A DNA stretch of 10,065 nucleotides, taken from contig MHFL01000011.1 in the NCBI GenBank assembly GCA_001804165.1, positions 1 through 10,065 on the forward strand. Direction: 5' to 3'. The DNA is from Omnitrophica bacterium RIFCSPLOWO2_01_FULL_45_10. GTDB taxonomy: Bacteria > Omnitrophota > Gorgyraeia > 2-01-FULL-45-10. The notes beneath the pieces are model-generated. The model was not told the origin of the DNA, made no database searches, and saw only the letters and a program-made list of their open reading frames with translations. Position numbers and translations under genes: made by a program. Of the stretch, positions 1 to 7,350 are shown piece by piece (the first letter of the stretch is position 1; each line of letters starts with the position of its first letter).

Positions 1-407
1 GATGTCCTTGGTTTGAAGGCCCCGCCTCGCAAAACTGTCGCTCCGGCCTCTCTGACCCCTCTGGCAATCTGAAGAAGCAATCTCTTATTCTCGACAGAAC
101 AGGGACCTGCCATCATAACAATCTTTTTGGCGCCTGCTCTTATTCTCGGAGCGATTTCTATTATGCTGCCCTCTTTTTTAAAATCTCTCGAAGCCAATTT
201 ATACGGTTTTAAAATCGGGAGGACCTTCTCGACACCCGGAAATGCCTCCAAGGGCTGCACCCTTATAACGTCTTCTTCTCCTATGACTCCTACTATCGTC
301 CTCTCGACTCCCTTTGATAGCCATGGCTTTAGTCCCAATTTTCTTATCCTGGCTACTAAATGGTCGATCTGCTTCTTAGTCGCATCCGGCCGTAGTACTA
401 TTATCAT
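1..407 (-). CDS. aroF: 3-deoxy-7-phosphoheptulonate (DAHP) synthase, type I-beta, N-terminal part (cut by window edge)
   Basis: Condenses phosphoenolpyruvate and erythrose 4-phosphate to DAHP, the first step of the shikimate pathway, in the cytoplasm. The first 135 codons are visible. Residues 1 to about 70 (MIIVLRPDATKKQID onward) form the small ferredoxin-like/ACT-like regulatory domain found in Thermotoga-type enzymes. A linker follows (ILKPYKLASRDFKKEGSIIEI), then the TIM barrel begins with the family signatures AGPCSVE and LRGGAFKPRTS. The rest of the barrel lies outside the window. The ATG overlaps the hisC stop as ATGA, and an AGGAG ribosome site (415-419) sits 7 nt upstream inside hisC, so the start is well supported. 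In this family the N-terminal domain commonly mediates feedback control by Tyr or Phe. The family is certain; the symbol aroF is conventional and could equally be aroG. Confidence 0.93.
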   Translation of the reverse strand, partial: MIIVLRPDATKKQIDHLVARIRKLGLKPWLSKGVERTIVGVIGEEDVIRVQPLEAFPGVEKVLPILKPYKLASRDFKKEGSIIEIAPRIRAGAKKIVMMAGPCSVENKRLLLQIARGVREAGATVLRGGAFKPRT

Positions 408-1510
408 GGTCTGACTCCTCTTTTCGTAACTTTTTTCAGGGCTACAACGAACTTCCCGTTCTCTTCTCGCGTTCCGATGGTAACGCGGATATATGAATCG
501 AGTCGCCACGCCTTCATATCCCGCACAATGACGCCTTCATTCAACAATGCCTTAAAAACCCTGACACAATCTTCTTTTATGTTGACGAGAATAAAATTTG
601 TCGCGCTGTTCACGTATTCCAATTTCATCTTATCAAGCTCGGAATATAAATATATTTTCTCTTTCTCTACGTGAGACAATGTCTTTTTTAGAAAATCGTC
701 GTCATCGAGCGCCGCGGCCGCTCCAATCTGCGCCAATAGATTCACGTTGAACGGCTCCCGAGCCCTCTCCATATAATCTATGAATTCGTCATTTGATACA
801 CCGTAACCTATCCGCAGGCCCGCTAAACCGTATGCCTTTGAAAATGACCTCGAAACAACGATGTTAGGCCGCGCGAAGATATAGTCGAGGCCGTTTGGAT
901 AATCTTTGAAAGCCCGAAAGGCAAATTCGAAATAGGCCTCATCGAGAAAAACTATCACATCACGAGAAATACCTTCCAAAAATTCCTCAATTTCCTTTCT
1001 TGTCACATATGTACTTGTTGGGTTATCAGGATTCGCTATGAATACCATCTTGGTCTTGGGCGTTATCGCGGCCCCCATCGCTTTAAGGTCGTATCTTAAA
1101 CCCTTAGCAAGCGGCACAATTGTGATTTTGGCGTTCTGAACCTGCGATGCTATCTCATATATGAGGAAGGTGGGGCTCGCTATGACGACCTCATCACCTT
1201 CATCCACAAACGTCTTTACTGCCAACGTGATAATCTCATCGGATCCGTTTCCGATAATGAGGTTCGATTCCTTGACCCCCAACTTCTTTGCCAATTTTCT
1301 TTTAAGGTAAAAACTGGACGCGTCGGGGTATCTATTGATATTGTTAAGACTTTTCCTTACCGCGGCAATCGCATTGGGTGATGGCCCAAGGCAATTCTCG
1401 TTGGACGCCAATTTTATGACATTTTTTAACCCGAGCTCCCTCTGGACCTCTTCGATAGGTTTCCCGGGGACGTAGGGTTTGACTTTCAATATGTTTGATC
1501 TCACTATCAT
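404..1510 (-). CDS. hisC: HisC-family PLP aminotransferase (histidinol-phosphate or aromatic aminotransferase)
   Basis: A fold-type I, class II aminotransferase of 368 aa, close to the usual HisC length. Visible landmarks are ASNENCLGPSP near residue 35 (substrate and N-terminal lid region), NPDNPTST at 160-167, FLDEAY with the PLP-pyridine Asp at about 190, SRSFSKAYGLAGLRIGYG with the Schiff-base Lys at about 225, and a C-terminal Arg-containing segment (RDMKAW, RVTIGTREEN) that normally binds the substrate carboxylate. HisC transaminates imidazole-acetol phosphate in histidine synthesis. No other his gene is visible and the neighbours are pheA and aroF, so the physiological substrate may be an aromatic keto acid (phenylpyruvate, hydroxyphenylpyruvate or prephenate). 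The SD before the ATG at 1510 is weak. The 3' end overlaps aroF by 4 bp, suggesting translational coupling. The family is sure; the substrate is not. Confidence 0.9.
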   Translation of the reverse strand: MIVRSNILKVKPYVPGKPIEEVQRELGLKNVIKLASNENCLGPSPNAIAAVRKSLNNINRYPDASSFYLKRKLAKKLGVKESNLIIGNGSDEIITLAVKTFVDEGDEVVIASPTFLIYEIASQVQNAKITIVPLAKGLRYDLKAMGAAITPKTKMVFIANPDNPTSTYVTRKEIEEFLEGISRDVIVFLDEAYFEFAFRAFKDYPNGLDYIFARPNIVVSRSFSKAYGLAGLRIGYGVSNDEFIDYMERAREPFNVNLLAQIGAAAALDDDDFLKKTLSHVEKEKIYLYSELDKMKLEYVNSATNFILVNIKEDCVRVFKALLNEGVIVRDMKAWRLDSYIRVTIGTREENGKFVVALKKVTKRGVRP

Positions 1511-1527
1511 GGTTAAACTCGTGATTG

Positions 1528-1593
1528 GCGTATAGCGTAAAGTAAATGTTTTATTTTTCTATACGCTAAACGCTATCCGCTATACGCTAAATA
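1528..1593. repeat. Heptamer repeat array with inverted arm in the pheA-hisC spacer
   Basis: The 83-bp gap between pheA and hisC is mostly filled by 7-bp periodic units. On the + strand, 1559-1593 reads CTATACG, CTAAACG, CTATCCG, CTATACG, CTAAATA, which is five units and 35 bp. Two units of the opposite orientation, GCGTATA and GCGTAAA, lie at 1528-1541. The arms give a perfect 10-bp inverted repeat, GCGTATAGCG (1528-1537) with CGCTATACGC (1578-1587), separated by an AT-rich 40-bp loop. There is no T-tract to make it an intrinsic terminator. It begins at the base after the pheA stop. Its function is unknown. Confidence 0.8.
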
Positions 1594-2667
1594 CTACACT
1601 TCATTTCCCACCGGATACGAGCCGAGTATCTTCACGAAACTCGCCTCATGCCGCAACTCAACCAGCGTCTTTCCAACCTTCGGATCAAGATGATGGCCTT
1701 CGAGGTCTACGAAGAAGTAATACTCCCACGGCCTAACCTTGGACGGCCTCGACTCTATCTTCGTCAGATTAATGGCGTATCTTTTGAACGGCGTAAGTAT
1801 ATCATGAAGCGCGCCGATCTTGTCCCTGACCGAAAACATTATAGATGTCTTGTCCTTCTTCGTCGGCTTTGCCTCAGTCCTGCCTATTACAAGGAACCGC
1901 GTCACGTTATGCGTAGAATCCTCGATCGAGCGATAGAGCACTTTAAGATCGTATCTATCGGCGGCGAGAATGTTTGCTATACAGGCGGCGCTTTTATCCT
2001 TTGAGGCGATTTCAGCCGCCTTGGCGGTGCTCGACACCTCAATAAGTTCTGCCCTTGACATGTTTGACTCAAGCCACAATCTGCACTGCCCGAAGACCTG
2101 AGGATTAGAATATACCTTCTTTATCTTGGCCCTGTCAGTTTGTTTCGAAAGGAGATTGTGGGATATTTCCAAGAAGATTTCGGAGCATATCTTTAAGTCG
2201 GAATCAATGAACATATCGAGTGTATGATTGACCGCGCCTTCGATGGAATTCTCGATCGGAACCACGCCGTAATCGGCCAAACCCTTTTCTACTTCGCTGA
2301 AAACATCGCTTATGGTCCTCGAACTTGTGTACGCGACGCTTGAACCGAATTTCTTCATGCTCGCTATATGAGTGAAAGTCAACTCGGGGCCAAGGTACGC
2401 GACCTTGAGCGCCTTCTCCAGTCCAAGGGCTGAGGACATCACCTCTCTGAATATCGCTTTTAATGATTCGTTCGACAAAGGGCCTTTGTTTTTCGCGATC
2501 AACTTTTTGTATACCTCCATCTCCCTATCCGGCACGTAGATGGAAGCATTGAGGCGCTTTTTCAATTTGCCGATATCTAAAGTGACCTTCGCCCTTCTGT
2601 TCAAGAGGCCCAAAATTTGAGAATCTATTCCGTCGATTGTTTTACGCTGTCTCTTCAGGTTCGCCAT
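1594..2667 (-). CDS. pheA: Bifunctional chorismate mutase / prephenate dehydratase (P-protein)
   Basis: Converts chorismate to prephenate and then to phenylpyruvate, the committed route to phenylalanine. The protein is 357 aa, normal for the fusion. Residues 1 to about 85 are an AroQ-type helical chorismate mutase (IDGIDSQILGLLNRRAKV, then PDREMEVYKKL). Residues about 88-265 are the dehydratase, with YLGPELTFTHIA at 91-102, VPIENSIEGAVNHTLD and the catalytic THNVTRF around 252-258. Residues about 274-350 are an ACT domain with the GAL (285-287) and ESRP (305-308) Phe-binding motifs, so feedback inhibition by Phe is expected. The ATG at 2667 lies 26 bp inside scpB and is chosen because AGGAGA (2677-2682) sits 9 nt upstream and the mutase helix starts at once. 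A repeat-filled 83-bp gap separates it from hisC. Confidence 0.96.
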   Translation of the reverse strand: MANLKRQRKTIDGIDSQILGLLNRRAKVTLDIGKLKKRLNASIYVPDREMEVYKKLIAKNKGPLSNESLKAIFREVMSSALGLEKALKVAYLGPELTFTHIASMKKFGSSVAYTSSRTISDVFSEVEKGLADYGVVPIENSIEGAVNHTLDMFIDSDLKICSEIFLEISHNLLSKQTDRAKIKKVYSNPQVFGQCRLWLESNMSRAELIEVSSTAKAAEIASKDKSAACIANILAADRYDLKVLYRSIEDSTHNVTRFLVIGRTEAKPTKKDKTSIMFSVRDKIGALHDILTPFKRYAINLTKIESRPSKVRPWEYYFFVDLEGHHLDPKVGKTLVELRHEASFVKILGSYPVGNEV

Positions 2668-3307
2668 CTTTTATCTTCTCCTCATTAACGATATCAGGGG
2701 TGCCGGTTACATCTTTTTTTTCTAATCTCCCTGTTTCTGTATCCATCACTTTAGTGCTGACTTTTTCTTTTATAAAATCAAGATCGCTTTCCTTGAATTC
2801 TTTGAGCCTCGGTAGATCGTCCATCGACTTCAGCCCGAAATGCTGCATGAAAAAATTGGTCGTTCCGTAGAGAATCGGCCGTCCCGGGCCATCGCGCCTG
2901 CCTCGGGACCTTATCATGCCGTGTTCTTCGAGGGTGCGCAGGACACCGTCAACATTGACGCCCCTTATTACCTCTATCTCACTGCGCGTAATCGGCTGCT
3001 TATACGCGATAATGGCCAATGTCTCCAGAGACGGACCGGTGAGCCGATCCGGTTTCTTGTCGTAAAGCGCCGATATCCATTTTGCGAAGTATGAGTCGGT
3101 GAGCATCTGAAATCCACCTGCTATCTCTCGTATCTGAAAACTCCTTCCGGACGCGGCATACTCGGAATTCAGTTCTTCTATAAGCGCTAAAATATCCTGA
3201 GGGCTCACATCCTCTTTTAATATCTCCTTCATGGCGCTTAAGGAGAGCGGTGTAATGCTCGCGAAGATGAGGACCTCGATTATCCTCTTCGCTTCGTCCC
3301 TATCCAT
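2642..3307 (-). CDS. scpB: Segregation and condensation protein B
   Basis: Winged-helix (kite) subunit that dimerises and binds the ScpA kleisin in the SMC-ScpAB condensin, which organises and segregates the nucleoid. The protein is 221 aa. Two winged-helix domains cover roughly residues 1-80 (DRDEAKRIIEVLIFAS) and 90-165. The second has the family hallmark LETLAIIAYKQPITRSEIE followed by VRGVNVDGVLRTLEEHGMI-like text, GRPILYGTT and FFMQHFGL. The last 50 or so residues are a charged, probably disordered tail that is not strongly family-conserved. The ATG overlaps the scpA stop by 8 bp, with GGGAG (3317-3321) 9 nt upstream, and the 3' end overlaps pheA by 26 bp. No smc gene is in the window. 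Identification is firm. Confidence 0.95.
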   Translation of the reverse strand: MDRDEAKRIIEVLIFASITPLSLSAMKEILKEDVSPQDILALIEELNSEYAASGRSFQIREIAGGFQMLTDSYFAKWISALYDKKPDRLTGPSLETLAIIAYKQPITRSEIEVIRGVNVDGVLRTLEEHGMIRSRGRRDGPGRPILYGTTNFFMQHFGLKSMDDLPRLKEFKESDLDFIKEKVSTKVMDTETGRLEKKDVTGTPDIVNEEKIKDGEPEETA

Positions 3308-4052
3308 TATTCGATTCTCCCAGGGGTGTTATCGATTTCTCGTTCCTTATTATTTCTATCTCGCCGAATGGACCGATCTGTCTTACGACGATTTCTTTCA
3401 ATCTCATCAATTCCAATAAGGCCAGAAAAATAGTGATTATTTCGAATTTACTCTTCGCTGCCTTGAAAAGTTCTGTGAAGAATATCACATTTTTGTACAC
3501 CAATAGATGCAGGATGTCATGAATTTTTTCTGATACCGTGAACTCGTCCTTTACGACCTGAAGAAATACTTCTCTGGGAACATCTTTCAAAACTTTCGTG
3601 AACGCGGTTATGAGGTCGAATAAGGACGCTTCAAAAAAATCGTCTCCTGTTTCTTCGCTTTTAGGGTCAACGTCCTTTCCTCCTCGCGCAAAGAAATGCC
3701 TTTCGCGTGACTCCATCTGCGCTAGGGTAGACGCCGCGTCTTTGAACTTTTTATATTCGAGCAGTCTTTTTACAAGTTCAGCCCTCGGGTCCTCTTCCTC
3801 TTTCTCCTCTTCGCCGGCCTGGTCCGGGGGAAGCAGCATCTTAGATTTTATATGCATCAGCGTCGCGGCCATAACGAGAAACTCTCCGGCGATATTCAGG
3901 TCCAGCAACTTCATAAGTTCCAGATATTCCAAATACTGGTCCGTTATCTTCGCTATAGGAATATCATAAATGTCGATCTCCTCCTTCTTAATCAGGTAAA
4001 GAAGGAGGTCCAGCGGCCCTTCGAAGACTTCAAGTTTTACTTTATATGTCAT
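3300..4052 (-). CDS. scpA: Segregation and condensation protein A (kleisin)
   Basis: The kleisin that bridges the SMC heads and carries the ScpB dimer. The protein is 250 aa, typical length. The N-terminal domain shows the signature FEGPLDLLLYLIKKEEIDIYDIPI at residues 9-32 and an SMC-neck-binding helical region up to about 75 (AGEFLVMAATLMHIKSKMLLPP). A very acidic linker follows (EEEKEEEDPRAE), then a central helical segment, and a C-terminal winged helix at about 170-245 (FLALLELMRLKEIVVRQIGPFGEIEI). The ATG overlaps the trpS stop as ATGA and no SD is visible upstream, so translation probably depends on ribosomes finishing trpS. The 8-bp overlap with scpB fits the equal-stoichiometry complex. 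Confidence 0.95.
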   Translation of the reverse strand: MTYKVKLEVFEGPLDLLLYLIKKEEIDIYDIPIAKITDQYLEYLELMKLLDLNIAGEFLVMAATLMHIKSKMLLPPDQAGEEEKEEEDPRAELVKRLLEYKKFKDAASTLAQMESRERHFFARGGKDVDPKSEETGDDFFEASLFDLITAFTKVLKDVPREVFLQVVKDEFTVSEKIHDILHLLVYKNVIFFTELFKAAKSKFEIITIFLALLELMRLKEIVVRQIGPFGEIEIIRNEKSITPLGESNNG

Positions 4053-5056
4053 ACTGTCAAATTTATCAATTGCTTCACCTCGAGCACTGTCTCGGAGGCA
4101 ACATCGCGCGCTTTTCTCGCGCCTCGAGCGAGTATCTGTTCAACCATGGAATCCGAAACTGCCTTTCTTCTCATGCTTATCGGCTCGAGATATTCCGTCA
4201 GGATCTTGGCCAATCTCTTTTTACACTCGGTGCATCCGATTATCCCCTTCTCGCATCCGACCCGGACTTCCTCTATCACCTTTGATTCCGCAAAGGCGGC
4301 GAAGTAGCTGTGAACGGTGCACACGTTCGGATGACCCTTATCGGTCACATGGATGCGTTTTGGATCTGTCACCATCTTGTATACCTTCTTTGCTATCGTA
4401 TTCGGCGGATCTGATATGGCGATATAATTTCCATAACTCTTCGACATCTTCCTATTATCTATCCCTAAAAGTTTCGATGTCTTCGTGAGTATAGGCTCCG
4501 GCTCCGGGAAGAGATTCTTCTTATAAAGCGCGTTGAACCGCCTGACTATCTCGCGCGTCAATTCCAAGTGGGGCAATTGATCTACTCCTACCGGAACCGC
4601 GTCCGCCTTATAAATGGCTATGTCCGCGGCCTGAAGAACCGGATAGCCCAGGAAGCCGAATGTAGCCAGTTCTCTACCCTTAATCTCGCGTAACTGTTCT
4701 TTATATGTCGGACATCTCTCGAGCCATGCCAATGGCGTGATATCGCCGAAGACCATGGCGAGTTCCAGGTGTTCGGGTACATGGGATTGAATAAATATCA
4801 CGGACTTTTCAGGGTCCAGCCCCACAGCGATAAAATCGCGCACCATCTCGTGGATATTCTCTCTCAACTCCTTTGGGTCCTCGTACTCGCTCATAAGGGC
4901 GTGCCAATCGGCAACCATGTAGAAACACTGATGCGTATCCTGTAATTTAACCCAATTATTGAGAGCGCCGACCAGATGACCTAAGTGCAGTTTCCCTGTC
5001 GGCCTCATTCCGCTCAAAATTCGTCGTTCGTCCTTCGTCCTTCGTCCTTCGTTCAT
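4049..5056 (-). CDS. trpS: Tryptophanyl-tRNA synthetase, possibly Fe-S cluster type
   Basis: Class I synthetase that charges tRNA-Trp, 335 aa. Motifs seen are KLHLGHL (the HIGH signature, His24 to His27), GVDQLPHLELTREI at 157 onward and KMSKS at 203-207. The anticodon-side C-terminal domain carries four cysteines spaced C246-x21-C268-x6-C275-x2-C278. This is almost the pattern reported for the 4Fe-4S TrpRS of Thermotoga maritima (CX22CX6CX2C, from memory), so a cluster near the anticodon-binding region is plausible. The first 11 or so residues (MNEGRRTKDER) are encoded by a 7-bp tandem repeat; the conserved fold starts at about RILSGMRPTG. The ATG at 5056 is kept because GAGGA (5064-5068) lies 7 nt upstream and the next Met, residue 17, would remove conserved ILSG. 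It overlaps infB by 4 bp and scpA by 4 bp. Confidence 0.95.
   Translation of the reverse strand: MNEGRRTKDERRILSGMRPTGKLHLGHLVGALNNWVKLQDTHQCFYMVADWHALMSEYEDPKELRENIHEMVRDFIAVGLDPEKSVIFIQSHVPEHLELAMVFGDITPLAWLERCPTYKEQLREIKGRELATFGFLGYPVLQAADIAIYKADAVPVGVDQLPHLELTREIVRRFNALYKKNLFPEPEPILTKTSKLLGIDNRKMSKSYGNYIAISDPPNTIAKKVYKMVTDPKRIHVTDKGHPNVCTVHSYFAAFAESKVIEEVRVGCEKGIIGCTECKKRLAKILTEYLEPISMRRKAVSDSMVEQILARGARKARDVASETVLEVKQLINLTV
5020..5054. repeat. Translated heptamer array at the infB/trpS junction
   Basis: Read on the + strand, the units are TTCGTCG, TTCGTCC, TTCGTCC, TTCGTCC, TTCGTTC: five units, 35 bp, three of them identical. On the coding strand the array starts at the last two bases of the ATGA shared by the trpS start and infB stop. 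It encodes residues 2-12 of TrpRS; three GGACGAA copies (21 bp) give exactly GRRTKDE. Change by a single unit would shift the trpS frame, while change by three units would not. Confidence 0.92.
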
Positions 5057-7350
5057 TCTCGTTTCCTCGACTCTAGTCTTCGCGCGACCTTCTCGATGGT
5101 ATAGATCTCGATGAGATCCCCTACCTTTATTTCATCATGTCTCTCTAAAGCGATGCCGCACTCAAATCCCTCATTTACCTCGCGAACATCATCTTTGAAA
5201 CGTTTAAGCGACGATATTTTCCCCTCATATACTACCGCCTTATCGCGTATGAGCTTCGCGATCCCTGTCCGCACAATCTTGCCCTTCACAACCAAGCAGC
5301 CGGCGACAGTGCCAACCTTTGAAACCTTGAAAACCTGCTTCACCTGAGCCCTGCCCACGAAGACCTCTTTTGAATATGGCTCCAGAAGGCCCTCCATCGC
5401 GGCCATGACATCCTGAATCGCCTCGTATATTATGCCGTAAACCTTGATCTCAATTCCTTCCTTCGCCGCTAATTCTTGAGCGCCCTCATCGATCTTGACG
5501 TTAAAACCCATCACGACCGAGTTTGAGACGGCCGCGAGCATCACGTCGGATTCGTTTATATTGCCTACATCCGCGTGTATGATGTTTATAGAAACGTCCT
5601 TCGCGTTCAATTCTTGAAGAGATTTTTTAATCGCCTCGACAGAACCCTGGACATCTCCTTTAAGGACTATCGCGAGTTCTTTCGCGATGCCATCCTTTAA
5701 CTGCGCATAAAAATCTTCTAACGTAACCCTCTTCGACATCTTTAGGCGCCTGGCCCTCTCCTCATCCTGTTTCAATAATGACAGGACCTTCGCCTTCTTC
5801 TCGTCTTTAACCACAAAGAACTGGTCTCCGGCCATCGGAACGCCGGATAGGCCCAGGATGCTGACCGGTTTTGACGTCGCGGCGGCGTCCACGCGAACGC
5901 CCTTGTCATCCATCATCGCCTTTATCTTACCGTAATGCATTCCGCTCAAAACAATATCTCCCACCTTTAGCGTTCCATTCTTCACAAGGACGGTCGCCAC
6001 GGGCCCCTGGCCGCTCGACAACTTTCCCTCTATCACCACTCCCCTTGCCCTAAGGTGGGGATTAGACTTCAATTCGAGCAATTCCGCTTCAAGCAAAAGC
6101 ATCTCTAATAAATTATCAACTCCAATTCCTGTCTTTGCCGAGACTGGCACGGTGATAGTCTTGCCGCCCCAATCTTCCGGCGCGAGGCCGAGTTGCGATA
6201 ATTGTCCTTTTACCTTCTCTATATTGGCCGAAGGAAGATCGCTCTTATTTAAAGCCACCACTATCGGCACGCCGGCTGCCCTAGCATGGTCGACCGCCTC
6301 TTTAGTCTGCGGCATCACCCCGTCGTCCGCCGCGACTACCAGGACAACTATGTCGGTCGCGTTTGCGCCGCGCGCTCTCATGGCCGTAAACGCCTCATGG
6401 CCAGGCGTGTCAAGAAATGTCACGGAGCCGTTCTTGAACTTAACTTCATAAGCGCCTATATGCTGAGTTATTCCGCCTTTCTCTTTATCCGCGACGCGCG
6501 TCTTCCTGATAAAATCCAACAGGCTCGTCTTGCCGTGATCAACGTGCCCCATGAATGTTACTACCGGCGGGCGATGAACGAGATGCCGCACATCCTGTTT
6601 CTCCTCCAATTCACGATGCTCCATCGCCGCTTGCCCTTCCAACTCGACCGGCCTTTTGTACTCAATACCGAAATCTTTGAGCAGTCCTTTTACGACATCC
6701 TCTCCCAGGTTCTGATTTATAGTAGCAAATACGTTTTTAGCCATCAGGTTCAAAATCAGCTCGTTGGCCTTTATGCCGAGTTGAGCCGCGAGTTCTTTCA
6801 ATGTAATCGGGGTCTCAACTTCCAATACCTTTGGTTTGACCTCCTCGACCGGAATGGGCTCTTTTATCGGCTCAACCGCTTCTTTGGGCTTTTCGGGTTG
6901 GATGATTGTTTCGGCGCTTTTTGGCTTTTCGGCGGGCCTTATTTCCTCGGCGGGCTTCTCCGCCTGGATGGGTCGTCCTTCTTTCGGGCCGGTGGCCTTA
7001 ACTTCAGGGGATATCTTTTTACTTACGTCTACGGTAATCGCTTCTTTATGGAGTTTCTTCTCAACCGGGGTCTTAATCGTATTAATCTTTTCTTTTACAA
7101 CTTCAATTTTTTTTGCCTCAAGCGGCTTCCGCTCTTTTGGCAAGGCGGGCGGGGCTTCTTTAACCTCCGGCCTTTTAGATGTCCCTCTCTCCTTTTTGAG
7201 CGGCTTTTCCTTGGCCACGATTCTCTTTTTGGCTGGAGCCGGCTTTCCGGCCTTTTTCGGCGCCGGCTTTTCGGACTTAGCTCGAGCTGCTGCCTTTGAC
7301 TTCTTCTCTTTAGTCTCTTTTGCTTTAGACTTTTTTATCATTCTCACCAT
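5053..7350 (-). CDS. infB: Translation initiation factor IF-2
   Basis: GTPase that places fMet-tRNA on the 30S subunit and promotes 50S joining. The protein is 765 aa. Residues 1 to about 180 are a low-complexity Lys/Pro/Glu/Ala-rich region (repeats of EKP- and AEKP-like text), expected to be disordered. Residues about 181-232 are the IF2-N domain (TPITLKELAAQLGIKANELI). The G domain follows: G1 GHVDHGKT at 268-275, G2 GGITQHIGAY at 292-301, G3 DTPGHE at 314-319, G4 NKSD at 368-371 and G5 VSAKTG at about 403. Beta-barrel domain II, the IF2-specific domain (about 550-655) and the fMet-tRNA-binding C2 barrel (GFECGIALERHDEIKVGD) complete it. The ATG at 7350 overlaps nusA by 26 bp and has AAGG just upstream; a Met at residue 4 (7341) is an alternative. 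It overlaps trpS by 4 bp. Confidence 0.97.
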   Translation of the reverse strand: MVRMIKKSKAKETKEKKSKAAARAKSEKPAPKKAGKPAPAKKRIVAKEKPLKKERGTSKRPEVKEAPPALPKERKPLEAKKIEVVKEKINTIKTPVEKKLHKEAITVDVSKKISPEVKATGPKEGRPIQAEKPAEEIRPAEKPKSAETIIQPEKPKEAVEPIKEPIPVEEVKPKVLEVETPITLKELAAQLGIKANELILNLMAKNVFATINQNLGEDVVKGLLKDFGIEYKRPVELEGQAAMEHRELEEKQDVRHLVHRPPVVTFMGHVDHGKTSLLDFIRKTRVADKEKGGITQHIGAYEVKFKNGSVTFLDTPGHEAFTAMRARGANATDIVVLVVAADDGVMPQTKEAVDHARAAGVPIVVALNKSDLPSANIEKVKGQLSQLGLAPEDWGGKTITVPVSAKTGIGVDNLLEMLLLEAELLELKSNPHLRARGVVIEGKLSSGQGPVATVLVKNGTLKVGDIVLSGMHYGKIKAMMDDKGVRVDAAATSKPVSILGLSGVPMAGDQFFVVKDEKKAKVLSLLKQDEERARRLKMSKRVTLEDFYAQLKDGIAKELAIVLKGDVQGSVEAIKKSLQELNAKDVSINIIHADVGNINESDVMLAAVSNSVVMGFNVKIDEGAQELAAKEGIEIKVYGIIYEAIQDVMAAMEGLLEPYSKEVFVGRAQVKQVFKVSKVGTVAGCLVVKGKIVRTGIAKLIRDKAVVYEGKISSLKRFKDDVREVNEGFECGIALERHDEIKVGDLIEIYTIEKVARRLESRKRE

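Noticed and set aside
1528-1593. Inverted heptamers as an intrinsic terminator after pheA
   Set aside because: The loop is about 40 nt, no T-tract follows the right arm, and hisC continues the pathway on the same strand.
5020-5054. The short direct repeats as a CRISPR array
   Set aside because: Units of 7 bp with no spacers, partly coding, and no cas genes nearby.
6286-7299. Long open frame on the + strand (337 codons), Phe/Leu/Arg-rich
   Set aside because: It is antisense to the Lys/Pro/Glu-rich N-terminus and G domain of infB; the low-complexity codons of that region remove stops from the other strand. No domain is recognisable and its composition is not protein-like.
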